Below, in pieces: positions 1 through 9,785 of a stretch of DNA of 64,000 bases. The notes beneath the pieces were generated by a model, which saw nothing but the letters and a program-made list of their open reading frames with translations, searched no databases and was not told the origin of the DNA. The DNA comes from Paraburkholderia acidisoli. GTDB taxonomy: Bacteria; Pseudomonadota; Gammaproteobacteria; Burkholderiales; Burkholderiaceae. Each line of letters begins with the position of its first letter. The stretch's first letter is position 1. Both the position numbers and the translations under genes were made by a program. The stretch is taken from NCBI RefSeq assembly GCF_009789675.1, contig NZ_CP046915.1, positions 124,001 through 188,000 on the forward strand. The letters run 5' to 3'.

Positions 1-1202
1 AGCCAGCCCGCCACGAACTGCGAGGTGCCGCCGAACAGCGACACGGCGATCGCATAGGCGCTCGACATATAGCCCGCGCGCAGGTGCTTGGGGAAGTTCT
101 CCGGCATCAGCGCATAGGCGGGCGCGGAGCCCATCGTGTAGCAGAGCATCAGCACGACGAGCGTGACGAGCACGACCGGCAGCGTCGGGAAGTGCGTCAT
201 GATCCAGAACGCCGGATACAGCAGCACGACCAGCGCGACGCGGCCGATCATCGTGAGCGGCTTGCGGCGCCCCATGCGGTCCGACCACGCGCCGTAGATC
301 GGGCACATGACGAGCGACACGGTGCTCGCCGCCACGCCCGCGAGCATCGAGACGTTTTTCGGCAGACCGAGGTACTGAATACAGTACGTGGGCATGTAAT
401 ACATCATCACGTAGGTCGCGACCGTCATGCCCATGATCGAGAAGATCGTGAGAAACCAGTTGCGCACGTAGAGGCCGCGCTGCGGGTCGTTGCGCGCGGC
501 CGTGGCTTTGGCCGCGTGCGGCTCCTCGGGAATGTGACGGCGCAGATAGATGCCCACCGGCGCGATCAGCGTGCCGAGCAGGAACGGCACGCGCCAGCCC
601 CAGCTTTGCATCGATTCCGCCGACAACAACAGGCCGAGGCTCGCCGCGAGTCCCGAGCCGAGCAACGCCGCCGCGCCCTGGCTCGCGAGCTGCCAGCTCG
701 CGCGAAACCCGCGATTGGCCGTGCCGCCCATTTCGAGCAGCGTGGCCGTGGCCGCGCCGAACTCGCCGCCCTGCGCGAAGCCTTGCAGCAGACGCGCCGC
801 GACGATCAGCAACGGCGCCGCGAGGCCGATCTGCGCATAGGTGGGCGCGAGACCGATCGCCGCCGAGCCGAGCGCCATCAGCAGGATCGTGAGCGTGAGC
901 GCGGGTTTGCGGCCCGCGCGGTCGGCGTAGCGGCCGAGCACGATGCCGCCCAGCGGACGCATCACGAAGCCCACCGCGAACACGGCGAACGCGAGCAGCG
1001 ACGAGGTCACCGCATCGCCCGCCGGGAAGAACAGATGGCCGATGGTGAGCGCGAAATAGCTGTAGACGGTGAAGTCGAAGAATTCGAGCAGATTGCCGAT
1101 CACGGCGGCCAGTACGATGCGCCGCTGCTGCGCGGCGCTCAGCGCGGGCCGCGTGCCCGTAGCGGGCGTGGCGGGCGCTTGCGTGGTGGTGGCGGGCGTC
1201 AT
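1..1202 (-). CDS. MHS-type MFS transporter (3' end outside window)
   Basis: About 400 codons of a major facilitator of the metabolite:H+ symporter (ProP/KgtP-like) type. The N-terminal part reads VIGNLLEFFDFTVYSYFA, and the MFS loop 2-3 signature is visible as GRYADRAGRKPAL; many hydrophobic segments follow. The reading frame is open to base 1, so the C-terminus is missing. The ATG overlaps the TGA of the upstream amidohydrolase gene as ATGA, with GGACAG upstream as a likely ribosome site, so the two are translationally coupled. It probably imports the substrate or product of that amidohydrolase. The family is clear; the substrate is not. Confidence 0.85.
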   Translation of the reverse strand, partial: MTPATTTQAPATPATGTRPALSAAQQRRIVLAAVIGNLLEFFDFTVYSYFALTIGHLFFPAGDAVTSSLLAFAVFAVGFVMRPLGGIVLGRYADRAGRKPALTLTILLMALGSAAIGLAPTYAQIGLAAPLLIVAARLLQGFAQGGEFGAATATLLEMGGTANRGFRASWQLASQGAAALLGSGLAASLGLLLSAESMQSWGWRVPFLLGTLIAPVGIYLRRHIPEEPHAAKATAARNDPQRGLYVRNWFLTIFSIMGMTVATYVMMYYMPTYCIQYLGLPKNVSMLAGVAASTVSLVMCPIYGAWSDRMGRRKPLTMIGRVALVVLLYPAFWIMTHFPTLPVVLVTLVVLMLCYTMGSAPAYALMPENFPKHLRAGYMSSAYAIAVSLFGGTSQFVAGW

Positions 1203-2389
1203 GCGCTGTCCTTCGGCAAGAAGCGTTCGACGAGGCGCGTCCAGAAGGCGGCGCCGATCGTCAGGTTGTCGTCGTTGAAGTCGTAGCGCGCGTTGTGCAG
1301 CATCGGGCGGTTTTCGCCGTTGCCGAGGCGCACGAAGCAGCCCGGAATCTTCTGCAGGTAGTACGCGAAGTCCTCGCTGCCCGCGATGGGCGGGAACGGC
1401 GAGATCACGTGTTCGGGACCGACCAGTTCTTCGGCCACCGAGCGCGCGAACTCCGTTTCCGCCGCGCTGTTCACGAGCACCGGATAGCCGCGGATGAACT
1501 CGACTTCGGCACTCGCGCCATAGCTTTCCGCCTGCGCGGCCACGAGAGCGCGAATGCGCGCTTCGAGCGTCTCGCGCACCTTCGGCGAGAACGAGCGCAC
1601 GCTCAGGTCGAGCGTGGCCGACTCCGGAATCACGTTGGCCGCATGACCCGAATGGAACGCGCCCACCGTGACCACGGCGGCTTCGTTCGGGTCCACGTTG
1701 CGCGCGACCACGGTTTGCAGCGCCATGACGATACTGCTGCCCACCACCACCGGGTCCACGGCCAGATGCGGGCGCGCCGCGTGGCCGCCGCGGCCGGTGA
1801 TGCGCACCTTGACCGTGTCGCAGGCGGCCATCAGCGGACCGGCGCGAAAGCCGAAGGTGCCCGTCGCCACGCCCGGATGATTGTGCAGGCCGAAGATCGC
1901 CTCGCAGGGAAAGCGCTCGAACAGGCCGTCGGCGATCATGCGCTCTGCGCCGCTGTCCGACCCGGCTTCCTCGGCCGGCTGGAAGATCAGGTGCACGGTG
2001 CCGCTGAAATTGCGCGTGCGGGCGATCTGGCGCGCCGCGCCCAGCAGCACGGTCGTGTGGCCGTCGTGGCCGCACGCGTGCATCTTGCCGTCGCGAATGC
2101 TCGCGTAGTCGAGACCGGTCTGCTCGTGGATCGGCAGCGCGTCCATGTCGGCGCGAATGCCCACCGTGCGCGTGCCATGGCCCGCCGTGAGCGACGCGAC
2201 CAGACCGTGGCCGCCGATATGGCGCGTGACCGTATAGCCCCAGCCCTCGAGTTTCGCGGCGACGAAGCTCGACGTGTCCGCTTCCTCGTACGAGAGTTCG
2301 GGATGCTGGTGCAGATGGTGGCGGATCTCGTCGAGTTCGGCTTTCGACTCGGCCAGATCGTCGACGGTGCAAAGCGGGCTTGCGCTCAT
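1199..2389 (-). CDS. M20 family amidohydrolase (hippurate hydrolase-like)
   Basis: A 396-residue cytoplasmic metallopeptidase-fold amidohydrolase of the M20D group (hippurate, IAA-amino acid or N-acyl amino acid hydrolases). Metal-binding motifs are clear: HACGHDGHT near residue 100, the PAEE glutamate pair about 35 residues later, and GLHNHPG. The dimerisation domain follows (GRGGHAARPH), and GSEDFAYY near the C-terminus holds a further ligand region. The start was chosen at MSASPL because GAGGAG lies just upstream; the open frame runs about 700 bases further but is shadow coding. It is divergent from the LysR gene at 2579 and coupled to the MHS transporter. Substrate unknown; an N-acylated amino acid or aromatic amide is likely from the family. 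Confidence 0.88.
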   Translation of the reverse strand: MSASPLCTVDDLAESKAELDEIRHHLHQHPELSYEEADTSSFVAAKLEGWGYTVTRHIGGHGLVASLTAGHGTRTVGIRADMDALPIHEQTGLDYASIRDGKMHACGHDGHTTVLLGAARQIARTRNFSGTVHLIFQPAEEAGSDSGAERMIADGLFERFPCEAIFGLHNHPGVATGTFGFRAGPLMAACDTVKVRITGRGGHAARPHLAVDPVVVGSSIVMALQTVVARNVDPNEAAVVTVGAFHSGHAANVIPESATLDLSVRSFSPKVRETLEARIRALVAAQAESYGASAEVEFIRGYPVLVNSAAETEFARSVAEELVGPEHVISPFPPIAGSEDFAYYLQKIPGCFVRLGNGENRPMLHNARYDFNDDNLTIGAAFWTRLVERFLPKDSA

Positions 2390-2578
2390 GGTGGGGATCT
2401 CCTCGTTGTTCAGTGGTGCAAGCGCCGAGTATTGCACCGACGAAAATCTCGACCCATGACGCAAACTCGTCGAAAATGTTGCCTTCAGGTCAACAGACAC
2501 GCGGTCGTCACGGGCGTCTGAACCGGCCCGAGCCGCGAAAAATCGGCGATAAATCAACGAAAAAAACGGAGCGCGATC

Positions 2579-3532
2579 ATGAACGCCAGCAGCGAGAGCG
2601 AGGCCACCGTGCCGCGCAGCATCGACGACATCAGCGAGCGCTCGTTGCGCTATCTCGCCGAAATCGCCGCCAACGGCGGCGTGCGCATGGCGGCCGAGGC
2701 GCTTGGCGTGAACGCCTCGGTCATCAGCCGCCAGGTGGCGGCGCTCGAACGGCGGCTGCGCTTTCCGCTGATCGAGCGGCGCGGGCGGCACGTGGTCGTC
2801 ACCGAGATCGGCCAGGTGCTGATCGACCATTACCGCGACGGCCAGCGCCGCCAGCGCGATCTGGCCGCGCGGCTGGAGGAATACCGGCATTTGCGGCGCG
2901 GGCGCGTCGCGCTCGGCGTGGGCGAAGGGTTCATCGGCAATCTGATCGCGCGCGCGTTGCAGCGCTTTTCGATGACCTACCCCGACATCCTCGTGGAGAT
3001 ACGCTCGGGACCGACGCCCGCCGTGCTCTCGATGGTGCGCGACGACGTGGTCGACATTGGCCTGTGCGCGCGCTCCGCCGACGACCCCGCCATGCGCATC
3101 CATCCGTTCCCGCCGCGGCCGCTATGCGCCGTGGTCGCGCCCACGCATCGCTTCGCGCGCATGAGCACGGTGCCGCCCGCCGAACTGGCGCACGAGCGGC
3201 TTATCTTCATGACGGAATCGTTCGGCGTGCAGCATTTCGTGCAGGCGCTGCTCGACGACGCGCGCCTGACCGTGCTGCCCGCGTATCGCGTGGATCTGTT
3301 CAACACGGCGCAGACGCTCGCGGCCGCGGGGCTAGGCGTGGCGTTCATGTCGTCGATCACGGCACGGCGCGGCATCGAACTGGGCGAACTGGTGGCGGTG
3401 CCCATCGATCACGCCATTGCGGCGGGATTCGGCAGCCAGATGATGACGCGCGTGGGCCGCCGCCTCTCGCCCGCCGCCGATCACCTGTGGAAACAGATCG
3501 TGCAGAGCTTCATGGAAGCGAAGAAGGCGTGA
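2579..3532 (+). CDS. LysR-family transcriptional regulator
   Basis: 317 residues with an N-terminal winged HTH (about residues 20-80, including RMAAEALGVNASVISRQVAALE) and a LysR substrate-binding domain from about residue 100. It is transcribed away from the M20 amidohydrolase and MHS transporter across a 189-base gap, the usual arrangement for a LysR regulator controlling the divergent operon and itself. The effector is unknown. Confidence 0.9.
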   Translation: MNASSESEATVPRSIDDISERSLRYLAEIAANGGVRMAAEALGVNASVISRQVAALERRLRFPLIERRGRHVVVTEIGQVLIDHYRDGQRRQRDLAARLEEYRHLRRGRVALGVGEGFIGNLIARALQRFSMTYPDILVEIRSGPTPAVLSMVRDDVVDIGLCARSADDPAMRIHPFPPRPLCAVVAPTHRFARMSTVPPAELAHERLIFMTESFGVQHFVQALLDDARLTVLPAYRVDLFNTAQTLAAAGLGVAFMSSITARRGIELGELVAVPIDHAIAAGFGSQMMTRVGRRLSPAADHLWKQIVQSFMEAKKA

Positions 3533-3589
3533 GGCAGAGGTGAAGCGCGCTTGAACGCGGCGCGCGCGACGCCCGGGAAATCCCGCGCC

Positions 3590-3901
3590 TTACATGTTGC
3601 TGTACGAACTGCACCAGCCCGCCGCCGCCACGCGCTTGCCGCTGAAGATCAGGCAATGGCCGGCCTTGGCGTCCGGGTCGGGCTGAAACAGCGAACAGGT
3701 GCCGCACGATTGCCCTTGCGTGTACGCGGAATATTTCGCTTTGTCGACCTTCGCGGCGTCGCTCACGTAGCCGAGGCTGCGCGCCTGCGCGTCGGTTTCG
3801 CTGAGCATGGGATCGTCGGCGGCGTGCGCGGGACGCACCAGCATTGTCGAGGCGGCCACGCACAGGCTCGACACCACGAATTGTCGACGTGAGTTATTCA
3901 T
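3590..3901 (-). CDS. High-potential iron-sulfur protein (HiPIP)
   Basis: 103 residues. The N-terminus MNNSRRQF followed by a hydrophobic stretch ending AHA is a twin-arginine signal peptide. The mature part carries the HiPIP cluster pattern Cys-x2-Cys-x13-Cys-x13-Cys (CGTC, then GHC, then GWC). Such proteins bind one [4Fe-4S] cluster at high potential and carry electrons in the periplasm. It stands alone, with no obvious redox partner next to it. Confidence 0.93.
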   Translation of the reverse strand: MNNSRRQFVVSSLCVAASTMLVRPAHAADDPMLSETDAQARSLGYVSDAAKVDKAKYSAYTQGQSCGTCSLFQPDPDAKAGHCLIFSGKRVAAAGWCSSYSNM

Positions 3902-4068
3902 TGCGAACGTATTCCTGAGAGCACTGCGGGGTGAGAGGGCAACGCCTGCGAGGGCGTACCCGTTTATCCGGCTAGTATCTCAGGGCGTTCGACTTCGTGC
4001 AGCGCAACGCGGTATGCGCCGGCGAAAACCGCCAACGCCGCGCGGCGCGACCGCCACGCGCACGCCGC

Positions 4069-4497
4069 TCAGGCGCGTTCCAGCAGCCCTTTGATGAGGA
4101 ACATTTCGGCTTCGTGCACGGTGCCCATTTGCGTCCATTCGGCGTCGGTTTGCGTGGCGAGGCGCCAGGTGAGCAGGCTCACCACGGACTGCGCCTCGCC
4201 GAGCTTCAGCAGCGGCCCCGGAATCACGCGCGACATGTTGCGGAACTGCATGGTCTCGGGCGAGGCACCCACTTCGTAGTCGACCACGAAGCGTTCCTGG
4301 TCCACATGCAAACGCACGTAGGTGTCCTTGCCGCTGAATACGGAGGCGCCCACGAACAGACCGGGCGCGGCTTCACGCCGGTCGAAGCTGCCCCACGCCC
4401 AGCGCCCCTGGCGGATGCCGTCGGACATGATCGCGAAAGTGACTTCGGCGGGACGCTCGACGAGAATGCTGCTCGAATGGCAGAAAGGATCTTGCAT
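4069..4497 (-). CDS. Conserved hypothetical protein
   Basis: 142 residues, no signal peptide or membrane segment. It is rich in beta-strand-like stretches (FAIMSDGIRQGRWAWGSF, RLHVDQERFVVDYEVG). The overall pattern recalls SRPBCC/START-like ligand-binding proteins, but I cannot assign a family. The codon pattern on this strand is that of a real gene and the start is an ATG preceded by GGAGGC. It is monocistronic and no function can be given. Confidence 0.65.
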   Translation of the reverse strand: MQDPFCHSSSILVERPAEVTFAIMSDGIRQGRWAWGSFDRREAAPGLFVGASVFSGKDTYVRLHVDQERFVVDYEVGASPETMQFRNMSRVIPGPLLKLGEAQSVVSLLTWRLATQTDAEWTQMGTVHEAEMFLIKGLLERA

Positions 4498-4695
4498 GCG
4501 GCCTCCATGGCGTAGTGTGGACGCGCGCGGGCTTTTCGCCTTGCGTGCGGCCGTGTGCCTCGATCCTTTCGAGCTTATTGGCGAGATGAAGCGCGGGTCA
4601 AATCTACTTTAAATATCGCCGATATAAATAGCGCGGATGCGCCGCGGAACGCGGTGTACCGCGAAACGCTTTGCTGCGGATTCAAGGCGGCGGAT

Positions 4696-4974
4696 TTACT
4701 GCGCCGCGCTCGCGTTCAGCAGAACGGCATCGTGCGCGGCGCGCTGGCTTGTCGAAAACCGCTCGGCCTGTACGCGACGCTCGGCCGCGCGCAGATCGGC
4801 CGGGTACGTTTGCGAAGTGGAGGTGAACGGATCGTAGCCGGCCTTCTCCAGCAAAACGATTTGCTGACGCACCTCGGCACGCGTCAACGGGTGATCGGGA
4901 TAACTTTGGGCAAACGCAGCGCCGGACAACGCAACCAGGGCGACAGCGGCAACAATTTTAGCGAACGTGGTCAT
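4696..4974 (-). CDS. DUF4148 domain exported small protein
   Basis: 92 residues from the ATG at 4974 (MTTFAKIVAAVALVALSG). A cleavable signal peptide ends at AAFAQS. The mature part, HPLTRAEVRQQIVLLEKAGYDP, is typical of DUF4148 proteins, which occur in many copies in Burkholderiaceae genomes and have no assigned function. The frame extends about 20 codons further upstream, but those add nothing resembling the family. Confidence 0.85.
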   Translation of the reverse strand: MTTFAKIVAAVALVALSGAAFAQSYPDHPLTRAEVRQQIVLLEKAGYDPFTSTSQTYPADLRAAERRVQAERFSTSQRAAHDAVLLNASAAQ

Positions 4975-5100
4975 AAATAAAACGGCTAGAAAGAGGAAAC
5001 GAAACAACCCGGATGCGCCCGTGATGCAACGCACAACATGCCTCTAGTCTAGCTCCCACGCGGACTTAGGGTAAACACCGTAAGTCATAAGTTTTTGTAC

Positions 5101-6747
5101 TCACGGCGCTAAAAATGGTGCTTGCGACGCGCTTTCATCTCCGGCCCCGCTTTCCACGAGCTGACCGTAATCGAGCTTGATGCAACGGTCGGCAAGATGG
5201 AAATAACGGTCGTCGTGCGTGACCACCACCACCGTCTTGCCCTTCGCTTTCAGCTCGGGCAGCAGCGTGCGATAGAACACGTCCTTGAAGAGCGGGTCCT
5301 GGTCGGCGGCCCATTCGTCGAACAGATAGAACGGCCGGTCTTCGAGATACGCGACCAGCAGCGCGAGACGTTTCCTCTGCCCTTGCGAGAGTTCGAGCGT
5401 GGAGAACGCGCCGTTCTCGATACGCACCTTGTGGTCGAGCTGCAGTTGCACGAGCAGGTCGTGCGCGCTGCGATCGAGCGTGTCGAAGCGCATGCCGAGC
5501 AGGCTGTCGAACAAAAAGAAGTCGCTGAACACCACGGCGAACAACTGCCGGTAATTGTCGCGATCCGCCTCGCTCACGGGCACGCCGTCGAGCAGAATGC
5601 GTCCGCCTTCGGGCGCATAGAGGCCCACGATCGTCTTGGCCAGCGTGGTCTTGCCGCTGCCGTTGCCGCCGATCAGATACACCACTTCACCGGGCGTGAA
5701 CGCGAGATCGATCGGCCCGAGCGTGAACACCTCGTTCTCCTTCTCGCGAAAGTAACGGTGCGTCACGCCTTCCAGCACGATGCGCTCGAACGCGGGTTGC
5801 GCGGGCAGGTTCGCCACCGCTTCGGGCGGCAGTTCGGCGTTCACCTGCTCGATGCGTTCCAGCGCCACGCGCGCGGTGCCAATATTGGGAATGGCCGAAA
5901 GCAGCGACTCGATCGGCATGATCATGTAGAGAAACACCACGGCATAGCCCGACATCACGTGCGGGCTCACCGGCACGCGCCGCGCGACCACGAACAGCGT
6001 GATGCCGATAAACGCGAACAGGATGAAGCTGCCCCAGCTCGCCGCCGCCGCGTAAAGCACGTAGCCGCGCGTACGCTGCACGCGCACGGCTTCCACATGC
6101 GTGGCAAGCGTGTCGTCGATAAAGGCGGCGCGACGCCGGCGATGCAGCTTCAGTTCCTTGGCGCCGTCGAACAGCGCGCGAAAGTGGCGCACCAGGTCGT
6201 CCTCGCGGCGGCGCGACGCGCGCAGATGAAACAGCGCGCGGCCGTTGGCGAGCTGAAATCCCGCCGCGCCAATGCCAATCGTGAGGATTGCCACCAGCAG
6301 GATCTGCCACGAAAGCACGCCCAGATACGCGAGACAGCCGGCGATCACGGCGCTCTGCATCGCGAGCGCGGGCATGCGCACGAACAGCATGACGATGGCG
6401 TCCAGATCCTGAGTGAGCACGGCGAGCGAACGCGCCGCGCCCTGCTGTTCGAGCTGACGGAACGAGGCGTCGCCGAGACGGCGGATCGTCTGCATGCGCA
6501 GGTTCGCCTTGGCGCGCTGGCCGAGGTCCATGAAGAGCGTCTGCGAGGCCGTGCGCGTGACGAGCACGATCGCGCCGAGCCCGGCGAACTGCCAGCCGAG
6601 CCGCCCCAGTTGCGCCGGGGAAGCCGAGAGCGCCTGGTTGATCAGCGCGACGAGACCGGCGTTGCCGAAGCCGCTCACGAGGCTCGTGACGAGCGCGACG
6701 AACAAGGTCCAGCGCGCATTGCGCGCGAGTTTCAACAGCAGCGTCAT
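5101..6747 (-). CDS. Cyclic-peptide-export-type ABC transporter (PvdE/SyrD/YojI-like)
   Basis: 548 residues, with an N-terminal six-helix ABC exporter membrane domain (about 1-310) fused to a nucleotide-binding domain. Visible are Walker A GGNGSGKTT, the variant signature LSQGQRKRLALL in place of LSGGQ, and Walker B FYLFDEW. This pattern (LSQGQ, DEWAADQDP) is characteristic of the cyclic peptide transporter family, which includes pyoverdine exporter PvdE, ornibactin-locus OrbE and SyrD. It is the last gene of the ferric-siderophore operon. No NRPS genes are in the window, so whether it exports a siderophore, a precursor or something else is open. Confidence 0.88.
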   Translation of the reverse strand: MTLLLKLARNARWTLFVALVTSLVSGFGNAGLVALINQALSASPAQLGRLGWQFAGLGAIVLVTRTASQTLFMDLGQRAKANLRMQTIRRLGDASFRQLEQQGAARSLAVLTQDLDAIVMLFVRMPALAMQSAVIAGCLAYLGVLSWQILLVAILTIGIGAAGFQLANGRALFHLRASRRREDDLVRHFRALFDGAKELKLHRRRRAAFIDDTLATHVEAVRVQRTRGYVLYAAAASWGSFILFAFIGITLFVVARRVPVSPHVMSGYAVVFLYMIMPIESLLSAIPNIGTARVALERIEQVNAELPPEAVANLPAQPAFERIVLEGVTHRYFREKENEVFTLGPIDLAFTPGEVVYLIGGNGSGKTTLAKTIVGLYAPEGGRILLDGVPVSEADRDNYRQLFAVVFSDFFLFDSLLGMRFDTLDRSAHDLLVQLQLDHKVRIENGAFSTLELSQGQRKRLALLVAYLEDRPFYLFDEWAADQDPLFKDVFYRTLLPELKAKGKTVVVVTHDDRYFHLADRCIKLDYGQLVESGAGDESASQAPFLAP

Positions 6748-6766
6748 GACACTCCTTGCGGGTGCG

Positions 6767-8806
6767 TCAGGCTCCGTGCCGGTCTGGCGCCGGTCTGCGG
6801 AGCATTGTGAGGATCAGATAGAGTCCGCCGAGCAGCGTGGCCATCACGCCCGCCGGCATTTCCTGCGGGAACAGCACCCAACGGCCGAGCCAGTCGGAGC
6901 CGATCATGAGCGTGGCGCCGAACGCGGCGCTCACGTACAGCAAGGGCACGGCGCGGCGAATGCCGAGCCTGCGCGCCATATGCGGCGCCATCAGGCCGAT
7001 GAACGAGAGCGGCCCGATCACGAGCGTCGCCACGGCGCTCAGCAGCGCGCTCAGCATCAGCAAACCGAAGCGCGCCCCGCCGAGACCGCCGATACGCACG
7101 CCCAGCCCCGCCGGCACCGCCTCGCCGAGCGGCAGGATCTCGAGCCAGCGGCGGCACAGCGGCACCAGCGCGAGTGCGAGCAACGCGCAGCCGGCAACGA
7201 GCGCGGCCATCGCCGGAGCGACGTTATAGGTCGAGCCCGCGAGCAGGTTATAGAGGACGATCACGCGCGGGTCGCCGCTCGATACCGCGATCACCGAAAC
7301 CGCCTGGAACGCCGCGCTCAGCGTCATGCCCGCGAGGATCAGCGTGTCGGGGGCGAACGCCGCGGCGCGCGCGATCAGCACGAGCGCGCCTAGCGTGAGC
7401 ATCGAGCCGGCCGCGCACCAGGCGAGAAAGGTCGGCAAACCGGGCTGCGCGGTGAGAAAGAGCGCGCCCGTCAGACCGAGCGCCCCGCCCGCCGGGATGC
7501 CGAGCAGGTCGGGGCTCGCCATCGGGTTGCCGGTCATGCGCTGCACGATGCCGCCCGAGAGCGCGAGCAGCACGCCCACGCCCGCCGCCGCGACCACGTG
7601 CGGCAAACGCAGAAACAGCAGCGCGGCGGTTTCGTGGATCGTGCTCGCGTGCCAGCCCGCGAGACCGCGGCCGAGCACGAGCGACACGGCGACCACCGCC
7701 GACAAGACCAGCGCGCTCGCGAACGCCACCGTGCGCAGGCCGCGCGGCGAAAGCGGGGCGTCGTGCCGCGCGCTCGCCGTGGCGACCTCGGGTCGGCCGC
7801 GCAGGCGGCGCAGCATCGCCAGCAGCAGCGGCGCGCCGATCAGCGTGGTGATCGCGCCCGTGGGTATCGGCATGGCAAGGTGGGCCGCGCACCACTGCGC
7901 GAGTTGATCCGCGAAACCCAGCAGCGCCGCGCCGATCAGTGGCGACCAGAACATGCGCTCGCGCAGCGTGCGCGCGCCCGCGAGCCGCGCGACGGCGGGC
8001 GCGGCCAGCCCGACGAAACCGATCACGCCCACGGCGCTCGCCACGCACGCGGCGATCAGCAGCGTGACACCCAGCGTGAGCGCGCGCGTGACCCGCAGCG
8101 GCACGCCGAGACCCGCCGCCACCGTCTCGCCGAGATCGAAGGCCGCGAGCGGCCGCAGGCTCAAGCGCAGCAACAGCGCGCACGGCGCGAACCGCGCGGC
8201 GAGCGCGAGCGCCACGCGCCAGTCGTGCTGCGCGAACGAGCCGCCGCCCCACACCAGCAGGCCGCTCAACAGGTCGTAGTGCGAGATCGCCAGCGCGAGA
8301 CTGAACGCGCCGCCGCACAGATTGACGATCATGCCCGCGAGGATCAGCGCGAGCGGCGACATGCCGCGCCGGGCCGCCAGCCCGAACACGGCCGCCAGCG
8401 CCGCCGCGCCGCCCGCGAACGCGACGGCCTCGCGGCCGTGCGCGAGCAGGAACGGCGCGTAGACCGTGGCGAGCGCCAGCGCGAGCCAGGCGCCCGAGAA
8501 GACGCCGAGCGTCATGGGCTCGGCGAGCGGGTTGCGCAACACCTGCTGCGTGGCGACGCCCGCGAGCCCGAGGGCCGCGCCGCACAACAGCGTGACGGCC
8601 ACGCGCGGCAAGTCGCTGTCGTGCACGAGCAGTTGCGTGACGTCGGCGGACGCTGGCGCGACGAGCGCGTGCCACCAGAGCGCGGGCGCGAGCCGCGCGT
8701 CGAGATGCAGCGCGAACAGCAGCGCCGCGAGCGCGAACAGCGTGCAGACCGCCGCGAGCGGCGAGCGGCGAACGGGCGAACGCGGCGCCGTGAGCGTGCG
8801 CTTCAT
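6767..8806 (-). CDS. fhuB: FhuB-like double permease for Fe3+-siderophore import
   Basis: 679 residues made of two FecCD-type permease halves in tandem (about 20-340 and 350-670), the arrangement of FhuB and OrbD. Each half has many hydrophobic helices and a Gly-rich coupling region (GFVGLAAPAVARLAG; GPLSFIGLMAPHMARRLG). The ATG at 8806 overlaps the stop of the FhuD-like gene as ATGA. A dedicated FhuC-type ATPase would be needed and is not encoded in this operon. Confidence 0.9.
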   Translation of the reverse strand: MKRTLTAPRSPVRRSPLAAVCTLFALAALLFALHLDARLAPALWWHALVAPASADVTQLLVHDSDLPRVAVTLLCGAALGLAGVATQQVLRNPLAEPMTLGVFSGAWLALALATVYAPFLLAHGREAVAFAGGAAALAAVFGLAARRGMSPLALILAGMIVNLCGGAFSLALAISHYDLLSGLLVWGGGSFAQHDWRVALALAARFAPCALLLRLSLRPLAAFDLGETVAAGLGVPLRVTRALTLGVTLLIAACVASAVGVIGFVGLAAPAVARLAGARTLRERMFWSPLIGAALLGFADQLAQWCAAHLAMPIPTGAITTLIGAPLLLAMLRRLRGRPEVATASARHDAPLSPRGLRTVAFASALVLSAVVAVSLVLGRGLAGWHASTIHETAALLFLRLPHVVAAAGVGVLLALSGGIVQRMTGNPMASPDLLGIPAGGALGLTGALFLTAQPGLPTFLAWCAAGSMLTLGALVLIARAAAFAPDTLILAGMTLSAAFQAVSVIAVSSGDPRVIVLYNLLAGSTYNVAPAMAALVAGCALLALALVPLCRRWLEILPLGEAVPAGLGVRIGGLGGARFGLLMLSALLSAVATLVIGPLSFIGLMAPHMARRLGIRRAVPLLYVSAAFGATLMIGSDWLGRWVLFPQEMPAGVMATLLGGLYLILTMLRRPAPDRHGA

Positions 8807-9783
8807 GACAGCTTTGCGGCGTTTGAGGACGGCAGCGCGGCCAGCGCCTCCACGAGCGCGGTTGCGAAGTACGCCGCGCTCAGGATGCCGCCTTCGGGCG
8901 GTGCTTCGGCCATGCCCGTCATGCGGCCCGCGCGCGCGAACGGCATCGCTTGCCAGACGCGGCTCGTTTGCATCATCGTCGCGCTCAGGGCGGGCAGCGG
9001 CTTCAGGTAGACGAGCGTCGCGCGCGAGTCGGCGTCGAGCGCGTCGAACCCAATGATCGCCGACGCGGCGCGCGGCGCGCCGCCCCACGCGTTGCGCAAG
9101 CCGAGCCGCGCGAGCAGTTCGCCGAACAGGCTATGCGCGCCGAACACGCGCAGATGCGATTCGTCGATAAAGCGCGCGAGATAGATCGGCACATCACGCG
9201 CAACGAACCCCGAGGGCAACGCGGCGAGCCGCGCCCGCGCCGCGTCGATCGCATTACGCGACTGCGCCACCGCGGCCTCGCCTTGCGCCTCGCGGCCGAA
9301 CAGGCGCGCGAGGCGCATCGTCTCGTCGCACGCCGCCGTGTAGGGCGCGGCACTCGCGCGGAACATGCCGAGCGTGACCGTGGGCGCGAGGCGTTCGAGC
9401 GTGCCGCGCATCGACGCATGGGCGGGCGTGATGACGATGAGATCGGGCGCGAGCGCGAGCATCAATTCCATGTTCGGCTGGAACATGAGGCCGAGATCGA
9501 CCACCGAATCCGGCACCGCGCACGCCGGAAAATTGCGCCGGAAGCCCGCCGTGTTCGCCATGCCCACCGGCACCACGCCGAGCGCGAGCACGAGTTCCGC
9601 CAGCCCCCAGTCGAGCACGATCACGCGGCGCGGCACCGCCGTGCGCGCGGCGGCGTGCGGGTTCGCGCCGGCAGCCGCCCACGCGCTGCCGCATGACGCG
9701 GCGAACGCCATGGCGAGCGGGCTGCAAAGCGGGGCGAAAAGCGGCGTGGCGGCCAGCGCGCCCACGAGGCTCCGGCGTTTCAC
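8803..9783 (-). CDS. FhuD-like siderophore-binding protein
   Basis: 326 residues from a GTG start at 9783, three bases downstream of the receptor gene's stop. The N-terminus VKRRSLVGALAATPLFAP resembles a twin-arginine type signal, and secretion with cleavage after SAWAAA is likely. The body is a Peripla_BP_2 fold: RVIVLDWGLAELVLALGVVP, then PNMELMLALAPDLIVI. It delivers ferric hydroxamate-type siderophore to the FhuB-like permease. The start is inferred from spacing and the signal sequence; the open frame extends upstream inside the receptor gene. Confidence 0.87.
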   Translation of the reverse strand: MKRRSLVGALAATPLFAPLCSPLAMAFAASCGSAWAAAGANPHAAARTAVPRRVIVLDWGLAELVLALGVVPVGMANTAGFRRNFPACAVPDSVVDLGLMFQPNMELMLALAPDLIVITPAHASMRGTLERLAPTVTLGMFRASAAPYTAACDETMRLARLFGREAQGEAAVAQSRNAIDAARARLAALPSGFVARDVPIYLARFIDESHLRVFGAHSLFGELLARLGLRNAWGGAPRAASAIIGFDALDADSRATLVYLKPLPALSATMMQTSRVWQAMPFARAGRMTGMAEAPPEGGILSAAYFATALVEALAALPSSNAAKLS

Positions 9784-9785
9784 GT

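Noticed and set aside
5122..6810. Long plus-strand open frame opposite the ABC exporter gene
   Set aside because: Arg/His-rich composition typical of GC-rich antisense shadows; the minus-strand ABC exporter is unmistakable.
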